Source: Negativicoccus massiliensis (GTDB lineage: Bacteria; Bacillota; Negativicutes; Veillonellales; Negativicoccaceae). From it: a stretch of DNA of 64,000 nucleotides. The position numbers and the translations under genes were made by a program. The stretch spans positions 1,054,001 to 1,118,000 of the forward strand of contig LT700188.1 in NCBI GenBank assembly GCA_900155405.1, written 5' to 3'. Positions within the stretch are counted from its first letter, which is position 1. The number at the start of each line of letters is the position of its first letter. The notes beneath the pieces were generated by a model. The model made no database searches and was not told where the DNA came from. It saw nothing but the letters and a program-made list of their open reading frames with translations. Positions 35,186-42,703 of this stretch are shown here, in pieces.

Positions 35186-36088
35186 ATGGCAAAGCATTTG
35201 ACATATCTTACCGCGGCGCTGCTGGCGGCCTTGACGGTCACGACAAACGCTGGTTACGCGGCGGCGTCTGTCGTTGCGAGTGAACCCGCGGCGCTTATGA
35301 ACGCGACCGAAAACGCGACGGCGCTGAACGTCTGGCAAGCCGCTTGGCAAGCGCAACGACCGCAAGTCGTAACGCGTAAACAGGACATGAAAGCGACCTA
35401 TTTTCAATCGGCGTGGCGGGGATCCGACGCGGGTAAAGAGTTGGCCCGCGCGCTGGCGGAATATGCCGACAGCGGCTTGTTGCCGCCGCAGCAATACATG
35501 ACGACGGCGCAACGCGAAACCTTTTGGCAAAACGCCGAGGTATTTCAAGCCGCATTCGCCGACGGCAACGTGGCGGATGTATTTGTGATGCGCATGACGA
35601 CCGCGGAATTTCAGCGGGCGTTGGGCAAACGCTCTGCGCAGGCATTGCGCGACGGCTTGGGCCCGGCGCCGAGCGCATCCGCGAAGCAGGTGCTCGCGAC
35701 GCTTGCGCCCAGTCGCGACGACGTGCAGAAACAACTGGACCGCGTGGTGCGGCGCCTTAATGAACGGTTGACGGAGGATCTTTTCGCCGCCGCGCTCATG
35801 CAGGTCCGAGCCGAAGGAAAAATATTGCAAATGCGCGCCGATTTCGCGCCGATAGCGGATGCGAAAATCACGGCGTATACGCCGCTGACGCGCCGCTTGG
35901 CAAACGGTCAGCCGTATTGGGAGCAAAGCGTGCGCTACCGTGAGCGGGTGATCACAGAACCGGGCGCGCCGCCGACGGAAGCGGTCGTGACATGTATTGC
36001 GCAACTGTTCCCGCGAGAAGACGGCTGGGATATTGCGTATACCCTCATTGACGGCGACAGTAAGGAAAAATCAGTAAATAAAACGTAA
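35186..36088 (+). CDS. Exported protein of unknown function (family copy 1)
   Basis: A 300-residue secreted protein with a signal peptide of about 26 residues (LTAALLAALTV, cut near GYAAA). The mature part is mostly helical and charged. A C-terminal beta-rich block contains YTPLTRRLANGQPYWEQSVRY-type residues around position 240. The next two exported genes share the late pattern of a ...YxPLxRxxxGQxY... block and a terminal stretch around a D-G/D-T element, so I read the three as distant relatives. I recognise no named family. The ATG at 35186 has AAGGAGG 6 bases upstream. The last codons lie within a duplicated segment (see 36056). Confidence 0.7.
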   Translation: MAKHLTYLTAALLAALTVTTNAGYAAASVVASEPAALMNATENATALNVWQAAWQAQRPQVVTRKQDMKATYFQSAWRGSDAGKELARALAEYADSGLLPPQQYMTTAQRETFWQNAEVFQAAFADGNVADVFVMRMTTAEFQRALGKRSAQALRDGLGPAPSASAKQVLATLAPSRDDVQKQLDRVVRRLNERLTEDLFAAALMQVRAEGKILQMRADFAPIADAKITAYTPLTRRLANGQPYWEQSVRYRERVITEPGAPPTEAVVTCIAQLFPREDGWDIAYTLIDGDSKEKSVNKT

Positions 36089-36097
36089 TCGGACAAC

Positions 36098-36162
36098 AAA
36101 AAAAGAGGCGACCACTCGGAAAGTGGGTTTTAAACCACCTGATCGAGCCGGTCGCCTCTAGT
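36098..36162 (-). ncRNA. Putative small RNA, copy 1
   Basis: On the minus strand a consensus promoter leads into a sequence of about 65 bases that is nearly one hairpin. The 10-bp outer stem is AGAGGCGACC/GGTCGCCTCT (36150-36159 with 36104-36113), then GCTCG/CGAGT, then an inner GTGG/CCAC stem. Seven T residues (36104-36098) end it. No reading frame or gene lies downstream on that strand, so the product is taken as a noncoding RNA. Confidence 0.65.
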
Positions 36163-36168
36163 ACCATT

Positions 36169-36197
36169 ACTATACACGGATTGTTGAAAGGTGTCAA
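36169..36197 (-). promoter_or_regulatory. Consensus promoter of small RNA copy 1
   Basis: Minus strand: TTGACA (perfect -35, 36197-36192), 17-base spacer, TATAGT (36174-36169). It is among the best promoters in the window. Confidence 0.82.
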
Positions 36198-36265
36198 TGG
36201 ACATTCCCTGACGTGACAGTAAGGAAAAGGCAAAACAAACGGGTAAATAAAACGTAATCGGACAA

Positions 36266-36330
36266 CAAGAAAGAGGCGACCACTCGGGAAGCGGTTTTTA
36301 AGCCGCATTATCGAGCCGGTCGCCTCTATT
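36266..36330 (-). ncRNA. Putative small RNA, copy 2
   Basis: Same layout as copy 1. The outer 10-bp stem is identical (36318-36327 with 36272-36281). The inner stem is GCGG/CCGC instead of GTGG/CCAC, a compensatory U-A to C-G change that preserves pairing. The loop differs, so the two RNAs may have different targets. The T run is interrupted (TTTCTT), so termination may be weaker. Confidence 0.62.
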
Positions 36331-36336
36331 AGCATT

Positions 36337-36365
36337 ACTATACACGGATTGGTAAAAGGTGTCAA
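36337..36365 (-). promoter_or_regulatory. Consensus promoter of small RNA copy 2
   Basis: Minus strand: TTGACA (36365-36360), 17-base spacer, TATAGT (36342-36337). Both hexamers are unchanged from copy 1 although the spacer has diverged. Confidence 0.82.
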
Positions 36366-36453
36366 GAGATATTCCCTGACGTGAGAATGAAAAACATCAA
36401 CACCAAGAGGTAAGCGGCTCGTTTTTATTTTTTTCTCATTGCATGCATTATAT

Positions 36454-36482
36454 TTGCGATGTGAAACGCGATAGAGTATGAT
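36454..36482 (+). promoter_or_regulatory. Promoter of the 36573-38082 gene pair
   Basis: TTGCGA at 36454-36459 and TATGAT at 36477-36482, spacer 17, with a leader of about 80 bases. Confidence 0.62.
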
Positions 36483-36572
36483 GAAAGCGCTGAGAGACGG
36501 ATAGTATGCAGGGGTTGATTATCCTGCGGAACGGAATTCAATCAAAGAATATCGCATAAAGGAGGAGCGGGC

Positions 36573-37361
36573 ATGCATCGGATATTGTGGAGCGTGAGCT
36601 TGGCGCTGGCGCTGTTGGGCAACGGTTGCGCGCAGGCGGCGTTGCCGAAAGACGCGCCGACGCCGGTGAAAACGTATGCCGTGACGGACGGCTATTGGGG
36701 TAAACAACTGTGGCAAAGCGACGTATTTAAAATGGCGTACGCGTCGGCGCTTTCATCCGCCGCCGCGGCCAGTGGAGAAATAGGCCAGGACGAAGTTACG
36801 CCGCGTATCGTCAAGGCGGTAATGGATTCGTTGATGTTGACGCAGTGGCAGGCGGAGGATCATCGCGGCGTGCATGTGGCGTACGTGGTGACGGCGCAGG
36901 TGCCGTTGGATCTCATGGCGCAGAGCCAAGCCGCGAAAGAAAATCGCGCGGCCGAGTTTTGGGCCACCGCGTTTGAAAATACCGACGCGCGGGAGTTGCC
37001 GGAATATCTCTTGACGCAACCGCGCACGAAAGAAGAGGTGCAGGCGCAAATAGATCGGGCGAAGGCTTCGCTTGTCGCGGAAAACGCCGAGGCGGCGGCG
37101 TTCGTGCCGACATTGACACTGCGTTCGTACCAGCCGCTGATTCGTTATCGTGACGGGCAGGGCGGCGTTTACTACGGACAACATATGCGCTTCGTCATCG
37201 AAACGGGCGGAATCGTTTGGCCGATCGCCGTATTTTCCGATGTTCGCAAGACGGCGGACAATATTCAGTGCGCGTGGCTGATTACGGCGGATACGGAGTA
37301 CGCGTATTTCGCGCGAATTTGGAACCGATATGTGGGAATAGGAGGCGATCGCGATGCGTAA
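36573..37361 (+). CDS. Exported protein of unknown function (family copy 2)
   Basis: A 262-residue secreted protein. The signal peptide (about 1-22) contains LALALLGNGCAQA; the Cys does not sit in a standard lipobox, so lipidation is uncertain. The mature part is helical to about residue 175, then has LRSYQPLIRYRDGQGGVYYG and a C-terminal beta block that ends with DTEYAYFARIW. The next gene has a matching DTDREYFARYL end. The ATG has AAAGGAGG upstream. It overlaps the next gene by 8 bases. No named family is recognised. Confidence 0.7.
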   Translation: MHRILWSVSLALALLGNGCAQAALPKDAPTPVKTYAVTDGYWGKQLWQSDVFKMAYASALSSAAAASGEIGQDEVTPRIVKAVMDSLMLTQWQAEDHRGVHVAYVVTAQVPLDLMAQSQAAKENRAAEFWATAFENTDARELPEYLLTQPRTKEEVQAQIDRAKASLVAENAEAAAFVPTLTLRSYQPLIRYRDGQGGVYYGQHMRFVIETGGIVWPIAVFSDVRKTADNIQCAWLITADTEYAYFARIWNRYVGIGGDRDA

Positions 37362-38082
37362 AGTGGCATGGTTGGTCAGCGGCTTGCTCGCGCTGACGAC
37401 GGTCGCGTACGCGGCGACGCCCATCGCGGTGCCGCCGATGGGCACATTGCAATGGCCGGATACGATCACGGCGGCGTCCCTTACGGATGGTTTCATGGAT
37501 TCGCAGAAAGGTTCGGTTGCGCAGGAGCCAATGGCGGCAGTGGATGAAAATTTGACGCCAATGGAGGATGGGTCCGTTTACCAGTTGCAGGCGGAACGGC
37601 CGGAAGGATTGGCGACGGCGTGGCTGGTCAGCTTTGCCGTGCCGATGGACGACCCCGCTGAGTTCGAGCCGTTTTTCCGTTCGTCATTGGGCGATGAGGA
37701 GCGCGCGACATTGGCGCATTTTAATGTCATGCTCTACGGCTTGGAAGCGAAATTAAATCAGAAAATCGCCGCGCATTGGGAGAGCATGGTGAAAGACAAT
37801 CCGCAGTTACGCGGCGCGAACGCAATGCAAAAACAGCCGCCTCTTTATGTGCGTATTCGCGAGATCGATTCGCTCGTGCGGGTCACGCAGGCGCATGAAG
37901 TGATGTACCGCGTGGGCGCGCGACTGGCGCCGGAGATCGACGGCGGCTGGGTGCTGCCGTACTATGCGCAGCTTTACGTCGTGCGCCGCGACGATCAGCT
38001 GGCGGGCGTGCTGCTCCTGGTAAGCGATACGGATCGTGAATATTTTGCCCGTTATTTGGCGAAAGCCGTTCTGACTTTATAG
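37354..38082 (+). CDS. Exported protein of unknown function (family copy 3)
   Basis: A 242-residue secreted protein with a signal peptide (about 1-20, cut near VAYAA). A proline-rich start (IAVPPMGTLQWPDT) leads to a helical middle and a C-terminal part with WVLPYYAQLYVVRRDDQLAG and DTDREYFARYL. It is translationally coupled to the previous gene, and the shared ends suggest that the pair act together at the envelope. A terminator follows at 38106. Confidence 0.7.
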   Translation: MRKVAWLVSGLLALTTVAYAATPIAVPPMGTLQWPDTITAASLTDGFMDSQKGSVAQEPMAAVDENLTPMEDGSVYQLQAERPEGLATAWLVSFAVPMDDPAEFEPFFRSSLGDEERATLAHFNVMLYGLEAKLNQKIAAHWESMVKDNPQLRGANAMQKQPPLYVRIREIDSLVRVTQAHEVMYRVGARLAPEIDGGWVLPYYAQLYVVRRDDQLAGVLLLVSDTDREYFARYLAKAVLTL

Positions 38083-38105
38083 TTTGTTACATAAAAAAGC
38101 CAAAT

Positions 38106-38133
38106 AAAAAAGACCGCGTTGCGGTCTTTTTTT
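38106..38133. terminator. Bidirectional intrinsic terminator
   Basis: AAAAAAGACCGC-GTT-GCGGTCTTTTTTT between the exported-protein pair (+) and folA (-). It overlaps the first base of the folA stop region. Confidence 0.88.
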
Positions 38134-38624
38134 CATGCGCGGCGCACGTAGGTCACGAAACGATGCGCCAATAGATTTTTGGCATTTACTTCTCCCTCTT
38201 CGACACGCGTTTTTTCCCAGGCGGTTTCATCTATCACGGGGAAATATGTGTCCGCCTCCGGTTCGCTGTCCACTTCGGTGATGTGCAGTTGCTCCGCGTA
38301 CGGGAAAAAGGCGCGATAAATTTCGCCGCCGCCGATGACGAAGTAATCCTCGTCTTGCCGCAACGCCTGCAGCACTTCAGCGACGCTCGCGAAACACCGG
38401 GCTTCAGGATGCGCCGCGGCCCAGTCGCGGTCGCGGGTGAGCACCCAGTGCGCGCGACCCGGGAGCATGCCCGGCAGACTTTCAAAGGTTTTGCGACCCA
38501 TGATGATCGGGTGCCCGGTCGTTATTTTTTGAAAGCGTTTCAAATCATCGCGTAAGTGCCAAAGCAGTTGATTGTCTTTGCCGATCGCCTGATTTTTCGC
38601 GACCGCGACGATGATGTGCAACAT
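38133..38624 (-). CDS. folA: Dihydrofolate reductase
   Basis: A 163-residue DHFR that regenerates tetrahydrofolate with NADPH. Family blocks: IIVAVAKNQAIGKDNQLLWH, the substrate acid D27-type residue in HLRDDLKRF, PIIMGRKTFESLP, and FVIGGGEIYRAFFPYAE. It lies directly downstream of thyA with TGATG overlap, the usual pairing because ThyA consumes the folate that FolA recycles. Confidence 0.96.
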   Translation of the reverse strand: MLHIIVAVAKNQAIGKDNQLLWHLRDDLKRFQKITTGHPIIMGRKTFESLPGMLPGRAHWVLTRDRDWAAAHPEARCFASVAEVLQALRQDEDYFVIGGGEIYRAFFPYAEQLHITEVDSEPEADTYFPVIDETAWEKTRVEEGEVNAKNLLAHRFVTYVRRA

Positions 38625-39415
38625 CAGACGGACACCTCCATGGCCAATTTGCCGAGATGCTCATAATTTTCCAAATAAATATCGTCCGGCGTAAACTCAT
38701 AGAAATTTTTCACGTCGGGATTGAGAACCAGCCGCGGCGCCGCCAGCGCCTGATCCCGGCGCGCGAGTTGCGCGGTGAGCGCGTCGACATGGTTATCGTA
38801 AATATGCGCGTTGTTGATGACGTGCGTGAACAAGCCCGGCTGCAAGCCCGCGTGCCGCGCGATTAAGTGCACGAGCACGGCGTACTGCGTGAGGTTGAAC
38901 GGCACGCCGAGGCCCATGTCGCCCGACCGTTGCACGAGCATGCAATTCAGGCGACCGTCGGCGACATCCCACATGGTGAGAAACGCGCAGGGATATAATG
39001 CCATTTCCGGCAGATCTTCCACGTTCCAAAGCGACACGACCATGCGGCGGCTCTCCGGATCTTCGCGGAGCGTTTGCAATAGCGTGTCGACTTGACCGTA
39101 TTTTTTTAACTGGTAGCCGTAGGCTTTACCGATCGTGCCGTCGGGTTGCATCCATTCATCCCAAATGTGGCAGTTCCAATCCTGCAAAACGCGCACATCG
39201 TTTGACTGCTTCTGCCAAATCCAGAGCAGTTCTTTGACGGCGGTTTTGAATGCGACAAACTTTGTCGTGAGAATCGGAAATTCCTGCGCCAGATCAAATT
39301 GCATGATTTGGTGCGGCAATTTATAGGCCGGCATGCCGGTACGGTTGTTGCCGTGCGCGCCGGTTTTCAAAATGGCTTCGACAATGTTTAGGTATTGCTG
39401 ATCGGCAAGGCTCAT
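38624..39415 (-). CDS. thyA: Thymidylate synthase, ThyA type
   Basis: A 263-residue thymidylate synthase that methylates dUMP to dTMP. The dUMP/folate region [19 protein letters not shown] and the C-terminal block are conserved. The catalytic cysteine lies in [12 protein letters not shown], where E. coli ThyA has PCHAFFQF, so the His after the Cys is Ala. This variation is also known from other Firmicute ThyA proteins. RSGDMGLG replaces RS-CD-FLG. The start overlaps the recQ stop, making a recQ-thyA-folA operon. Confidence 0.93.
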   Translation of the reverse strand: MSLADQQYLNIVEAILKTGAHGNNRTGMPAYKLPHQIMQFDLAQEFPILTTKFVAFKTAVKELLWIWQKQSNDVRVLQDWNCHIWDEWMQPDGTIGKAYGYQLKKYGQVDTLLQTLREDPESRRMVVSLWNVEDLPEMALYPCAFLTMWDVADGRLNCMLVQRSGDMGLGVPFNLTQYAVLVHLIARHAGLQPGLFTHVINNAHIYDNHVDALTAQLARRDQALAAPRLVLNPDVKNFYEFTPDDIYLENYEHLGKLAMEVSV

Positions 39416-41226
39416 AGGGATTCCTCCGGATGGTTTTGAATAAGATCGAGAAAGACGGGTGCGTAGTTAATCAGTTTAAACGGACCGACGCCGCTGACTT
39501 GCGCCATGTCGTTCAGCGTTTGCGGACGCTTTTCGCACATTTCGAGCAGCGTCGCGTCGCTGAAAATGACATAGGGCGGCACGTTGCGTTTTTCGGCCAG
39601 CGTTTTGCGCGCCGCGGCGAGACGGATGAAAAGCCGATCTTTACGCGGCGCGGTGTGCGTTTTCGGCAAAGCCGTTGCGCCGCGCCGGCGCGGACTTTGC
39701 GGGATCGGCATGGTTACCGTCTGCGTGCCGCGCAATACTTCTTCGCCGCTTACGGTCAGCGCCAGCAGTGGGTACTTGGCGCCGCGCTTATATAAATAAC
39801 CGTCGGCGATATACTGCTCGATTTCACGGCGCAAATCGCGTTCGCTTTCCCCGCTGCGCGCGCCGTAGTAGCGGCAGTATTCAAATTCGCGGGCGCGATC
39901 TTTGGCCTGTAACGCGCCGCGTAAAATGCGAACTACGGTCGCGATGCCGTAGCGCTCTTTGATTTCTTCGACGGTTTTGAAAACCGTGCGCGCGTCGCCC
40001 GTCACATCGCAGGTTTCCGTCGGAATTTCGCACTGACTGCAATGACCGCAAGGCGCGGTGTCGGTCGCGCCGAAGTGTTGGAGAATCTGCGCGCGCAGGC
40101 AGCGGTTCGTCTGGCAATACATTTCCATTTCCTCCAGACGATCGCGGGCGGCGGTATCGGTGACGCCGGTTTCCTGTTCCGTCTGTTCGATTAAAAATCG
40201 TTGCGTGCGCACGTCCTGACCGCTGTATAAAAGAATGCATTCCGCCGGCGCGCCGTCACGTCCGGCGCGACCCGCTTCCTGGTAATACGCCTCAATGCTT
40301 TTCGGCAATTGGTAATGGAGCACGTACCGCACATCGGGTTTGTCGATGCCCATGCCGAACGCGTTCGTCGCTACGATCACGGACGCTTTGTCACGCACGA
40401 ACGCGTTTTGCGCGCGCGTGCGCACCGTCTCGCTTAAGCCGGCGTGGTAGCGCACACAGGGCACATTGGCGCGGGTGAGGTCATGGTACACTTCATCGAC
40501 GGCTTTGCGCGTCGCGCAATAAATAATGCCCGCTTCCCCTTGATGCGCCGCGACGTACATGCGCACGTAATCTTTTTTCTTCGCGCCCCGCACCACGCCG
40601 AAATACAGATTGGGTCGGTCAAAACCGGTCACGAAAATCGCCGGCTTCTCCAACTGCAGAAACGTCATGATGTCCTGTTGCACCTGCGGCGTCGCCGTGG
40701 CCGTAAAGGCACCGATGACCGGCCGCGCGGGCAACGTTTGCAAGGCGGCGGCGATGGTGCGATAGCTCGGCCGAAAATCATGCCCCCATTCGCTGATGCA
40801 ATGGGCTTCATCGACGACGCACATCGTCACCTTGAGTTTACTGAGAAAATTGAGAAATGATGATGAGGTCAGCCGTTCCGGCGCGATATAGAGCAGCCGA
40901 TACGCGCCGCGCAACAACGCGCGCATGCGTTCCCGATACGTTTCATCGTCCAAGCTGGAATTCAAATATGTCGCGGGAATTTCGTTGGCGACCAAGGCGT
41001 CGACTTGGTCTTTCATCAGCGCGATTAACGGCGAGATGACAAGCGTCAGCCCGTTTTGCACGAGCGCCGGCAATTGGTAGCAAAGCGACTTGCCGCCGCC
41101 GGTCGGTAAAATCGCGAGCGTGTCGCGTCGCGCGAGGAGCGATTGCACGATATCGGCCTGCGCCGGACGAAATGATGTGAAGCCGAAATAGTGTTGCAGA
41201 TATTGATGCAAAGTTGTGGTACTCAT
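39412..41226 (-). CDS. recQ: ATP-dependent DNA helicase RecQ
   Basis: A 604-residue 3'-5' DNA helicase of recombination and repair. Motif 0 [18 protein letters not shown], Walker [16 protein letters not shown], the DEAH box [16 protein letters not shown], motif [12 protein letters not shown], an RQC zinc-binding set (CQTNRCLR followed by CGHCSQC), and a C-terminal HRDC domain are present. The frame is open to 41373, but the ATG at 41226 has AAAGGAGG upstream and starts at the usual [10 protein letters not shown]. Confidence 0.96.
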   Translation of the reverse strand: MSTTTLHQYLQHYFGFTSFRPAQADIVQSLLARRDTLAILPTGGGKSLCYQLPALVQNGLTLVISPLIALMKDQVDALVANEIPATYLNSSLDDETYRERMRALLRGAYRLLYIAPERLTSSSFLNFLSKLKVTMCVVDEAHCISEWGHDFRPSYRTIAAALQTLPARPVIGAFTATATPQVQQDIMTFLQLEKPAIFVTGFDRPNLYFGVVRGAKKKDYVRMYVAAHQGEAGIIYCATRKAVDEVYHDLTRANVPCVRYHAGLSETVRTRAQNAFVRDKASVIVATNAFGMGIDKPDVRYVLHYQLPKSIEAYYQEAGRAGRDGAPAECILLYSGQDVRTQRFLIEQTEQETGVTDTAARDRLEEMEMYCQTNRCLRAQILQHFGATDTAPCGHCSQCEIPTETCDVTGDARTVFKTVEEIKERYGIATVVRILRGALQAKDRAREFEYCRYYGARSGESERDLRREIEQYIADGYLYKRGAKYPLLALTVSGEEVLRGTQTVTMPIPQSPRRRGATALPKTHTAPRKDRLFIRLAAARKTLAEKRNVPPYVIFSDATLLEMCEKRPQTLNDMAQVSGVGPFKLINYAPVFLDLIQNHPEESL

Positions 41227-41295
41227 CGCTCCTCCTTTCGAAATTATTATAGCAGACAAAAAAGCGAAATCTTTTTCGTTTTCATTGCTCGTAAT

Positions 41296-41318
41296 AAAAA
41301 ACACGCCGCAGGCGGCGT
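41296..41318 (-). terminator. Minus-strand intrinsic terminator upstream of recQ
   Basis: ACGCCGC-CT-GCGGCGT on the minus strand is followed by GTTTTTT. It lies before the recQ start, so it would end a transcript arriving from the 41.4-41.9 kb gap. Confidence 0.65.
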
Positions 41319-41339
41319 TCAAGGAAAAATCGGGACAGA

Positions 41340-41367
41340 AAAAAAGAGCACATACATGCTCTTTTTT
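41340..41367. terminator. Bidirectional hairpin with T runs
   Basis: AAAAAAGAGCA-CATACA-TGCTCTTTTTT, a second terminator-like hairpin next to the first, with T runs in both directions. Confidence 0.65.
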
Positions 41368-41887
41368 CTCCACTTACCTTCTGCCCACAGTTATAATAAC
41401 ACGGCAAATATAATAATGCAATTATATTCAGGTAATAATATATAATATTACATAAATATATAAGGGAAGCGAATGATGCCGTTTTTCGCAAGTTAAAAAT
41501 GACGGCGGCAACGTCGGCGGCGAAAAACGCTTGACGCTTGAAACGGAAGCGGAATGAAGCGGAACGGGAGCGGATGCTTCGTCTCCCAAACGGTTACGCG
41601 TCGAGGCGGGGACGGTGGAAAGCGCACGTGAGCGCGTCAAATATAGGCGGTCGCTGCGGTAAATAAATTTTTTATCGTAAAATAAAATAAAAAGTCAAAA
41701 ATATTTTTCTGAGAAAAAACGCTCATTATACGCCGGTCAATTTGCCTCGCGGGATAAAAATACATCCGGAAAAAGTCCGCGGCGCTTATTTTTGGCACGT
41801 AATATAGGGAATGAAAGGGGTACACATTGCTTTTTTATAAAAATATTGTCAACATATATTTTTTAATAAACAAACGAATTTTAAAAA
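41368..41887. other. Long gap with no convincing gene
   Basis: This 520-base gap is A+T-rich at both ends and has a G+C-rich, purine-biased island at about 41465-41640 (GAAACGGAAGCGGAATGAAG and similar). No frame with a good ribosome site and protein-like composition is seen on either strand. Two minus-strand terminators at its left edge hint at an unrecognised leftward transcript. Confidence 0.5.
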
Positions 41888-41893
41888 ATGCGA

Positions 41894-41922
41894 TTGAATT
41901 ATCGGCGGCGGTTCGGTATAGT
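41894..41922 (+). promoter_or_regulatory. Sigma-A promoter of the two-component operon
   Basis: TTGAAT at 41894-41899 and TATAGT at 41917-41922, spacer 17, about 100 bases before the response regulator. Confidence 0.78.
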
Positions 41923-42022
41923 AAACACAGATGCGGCATTTCGCAGGAGATGCCCTGACTATTATCGAACCATTGCTATTACTTATTCGGAACGGAGTAG
42001 GAACCTGTTAGGAGGAACCGAA

Positions 42023-42703
42023 ATGAACGGAAAAATTTTAATTGTAGAAGACGAAAAGAAAATCGCCCGCTTTTTACAGCTGGAATTGGAGCACGACGGC
42101 TATGAATGCGTGCTCGACTTTACCGGCGGCGGTGTCATCGACCATATCGGTCAGGGGCACTTCGATTTGATTTTGCTGGATTTAATGTTGCCGGAGGAAG
42201 ACGGTTTTTCGATTATCAAACGCGTGCGCGAGATGAGCAATATACCGATTCTCGTGCTTTCGGCGAAAGACGATGTTGACTCCAAGGTGAAAGGTTTGGA
42301 TCTCGGCGCGGATGATTATCTCACCAAGCCGTTCTCGAGCAAAGAACTTTTGGCGCGCATTCGCGCGTTGCTGCGTAAAAAAGTCGGCGGCGATAAACTC
42401 AACGAATCTTCGTACCACATCAAAGATCTGTATATTTTCCCGGATCGGCATGAAGTGCAGGTCGGCACGACGATCATCAATTTGACGAAAAAAGAATTCG
42501 AATTGCTGACGTATCTTGCGAAAAACAAAAACATCGTGTTGGGACGCGATCGTATTCTGGAAGATGTTTGGGGTTATGATTATGTCGGCGACACCAATAT
42601 CGTCGATGTCTATATCCGTTATCTGCGCAGCAAGGTGGATGAAGTAGTCGGCAAGAAGTACATCCACACGGTGCGGGGCATCGGCTATGTCGCCCGCGAT
42701 TAA
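42023..42703 (+). CDS. OmpR-family response regulator
   Basis: A 226-residue response regulator. The receiver domain has the acidic pair VEDEKKI, phospho-acceptor D53 in LILLDLMLPEEDG, and the switch lysine in LTKPFSSKEL. The C-terminal winged-helix DNA-binding domain has TKKEFELLTYLAKN and YIHTVRGIGYVAR. The start at 42023 follows AGGAGGA; the longer frame (from 41888) overlaps the promoter and is rejected. It pairs with the kinase immediately downstream. Confidence 0.93.
   Translation: MNGKILIVEDEKKIARFLQLELEHDGYECVLDFTGGGVIDHIGQGHFDLILLDLMLPEEDGFSIIKRVREMSNIPILVLSAKDDVDSKVKGLDLGADDYLTKPFSSKELLARIRALLRKKVGGDKLNESSYHIKDLYIFPDRHEVQVGTTIINLTKKEFELLTYLAKNKNIVLGRDRILEDVWGYDYVGDTNIVDVYIRYLRSKVDEVVGKKYIHTVRGIGYVARD

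Larger units (their letters stand above)
36056..36380. repeat. Tandem duplication carrying twin small-RNA genes
   Basis: A unit of about 160 bases occurs twice, at about 36056-36214 and 36215-36380. Markers are GACAGTAAGGAAAA (36056 and 36215), GTAAATAAAACGTAATCGG (36074 and 36243), the AGAGGCGACC hairpin arms (36104 and 36272), the promoter, and ATTCCCTGACGTGA at the far end of each copy. The first copy includes the 3' codons of the upstream gene, so the duplication took coding sequence with it. Confidence 0.88.

Noticed and set aside
36098-36330. The hairpins as ordinary terminators of the upstream exported-protein gene
   Set aside because: On the plus strand neither hairpin is followed by a T run; the T runs lie on the minus strand downstream of minus-strand promoters.
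36045-36365. Minus-strand open frame of 106 codons with an internal repeat
   Set aside because: The internal repeat is only the tandem sRNA duplication translated; the frame crosses both terminator hairpins and promoters.
41428-41640. Minus-strand frame of 70 codons in the gap before the two-component genes
   Set aside because: No good ribosome site, low-complexity Ser/Pro composition and a start inside the purine-rich island; kept only as a gap with a possible unknown transcript.
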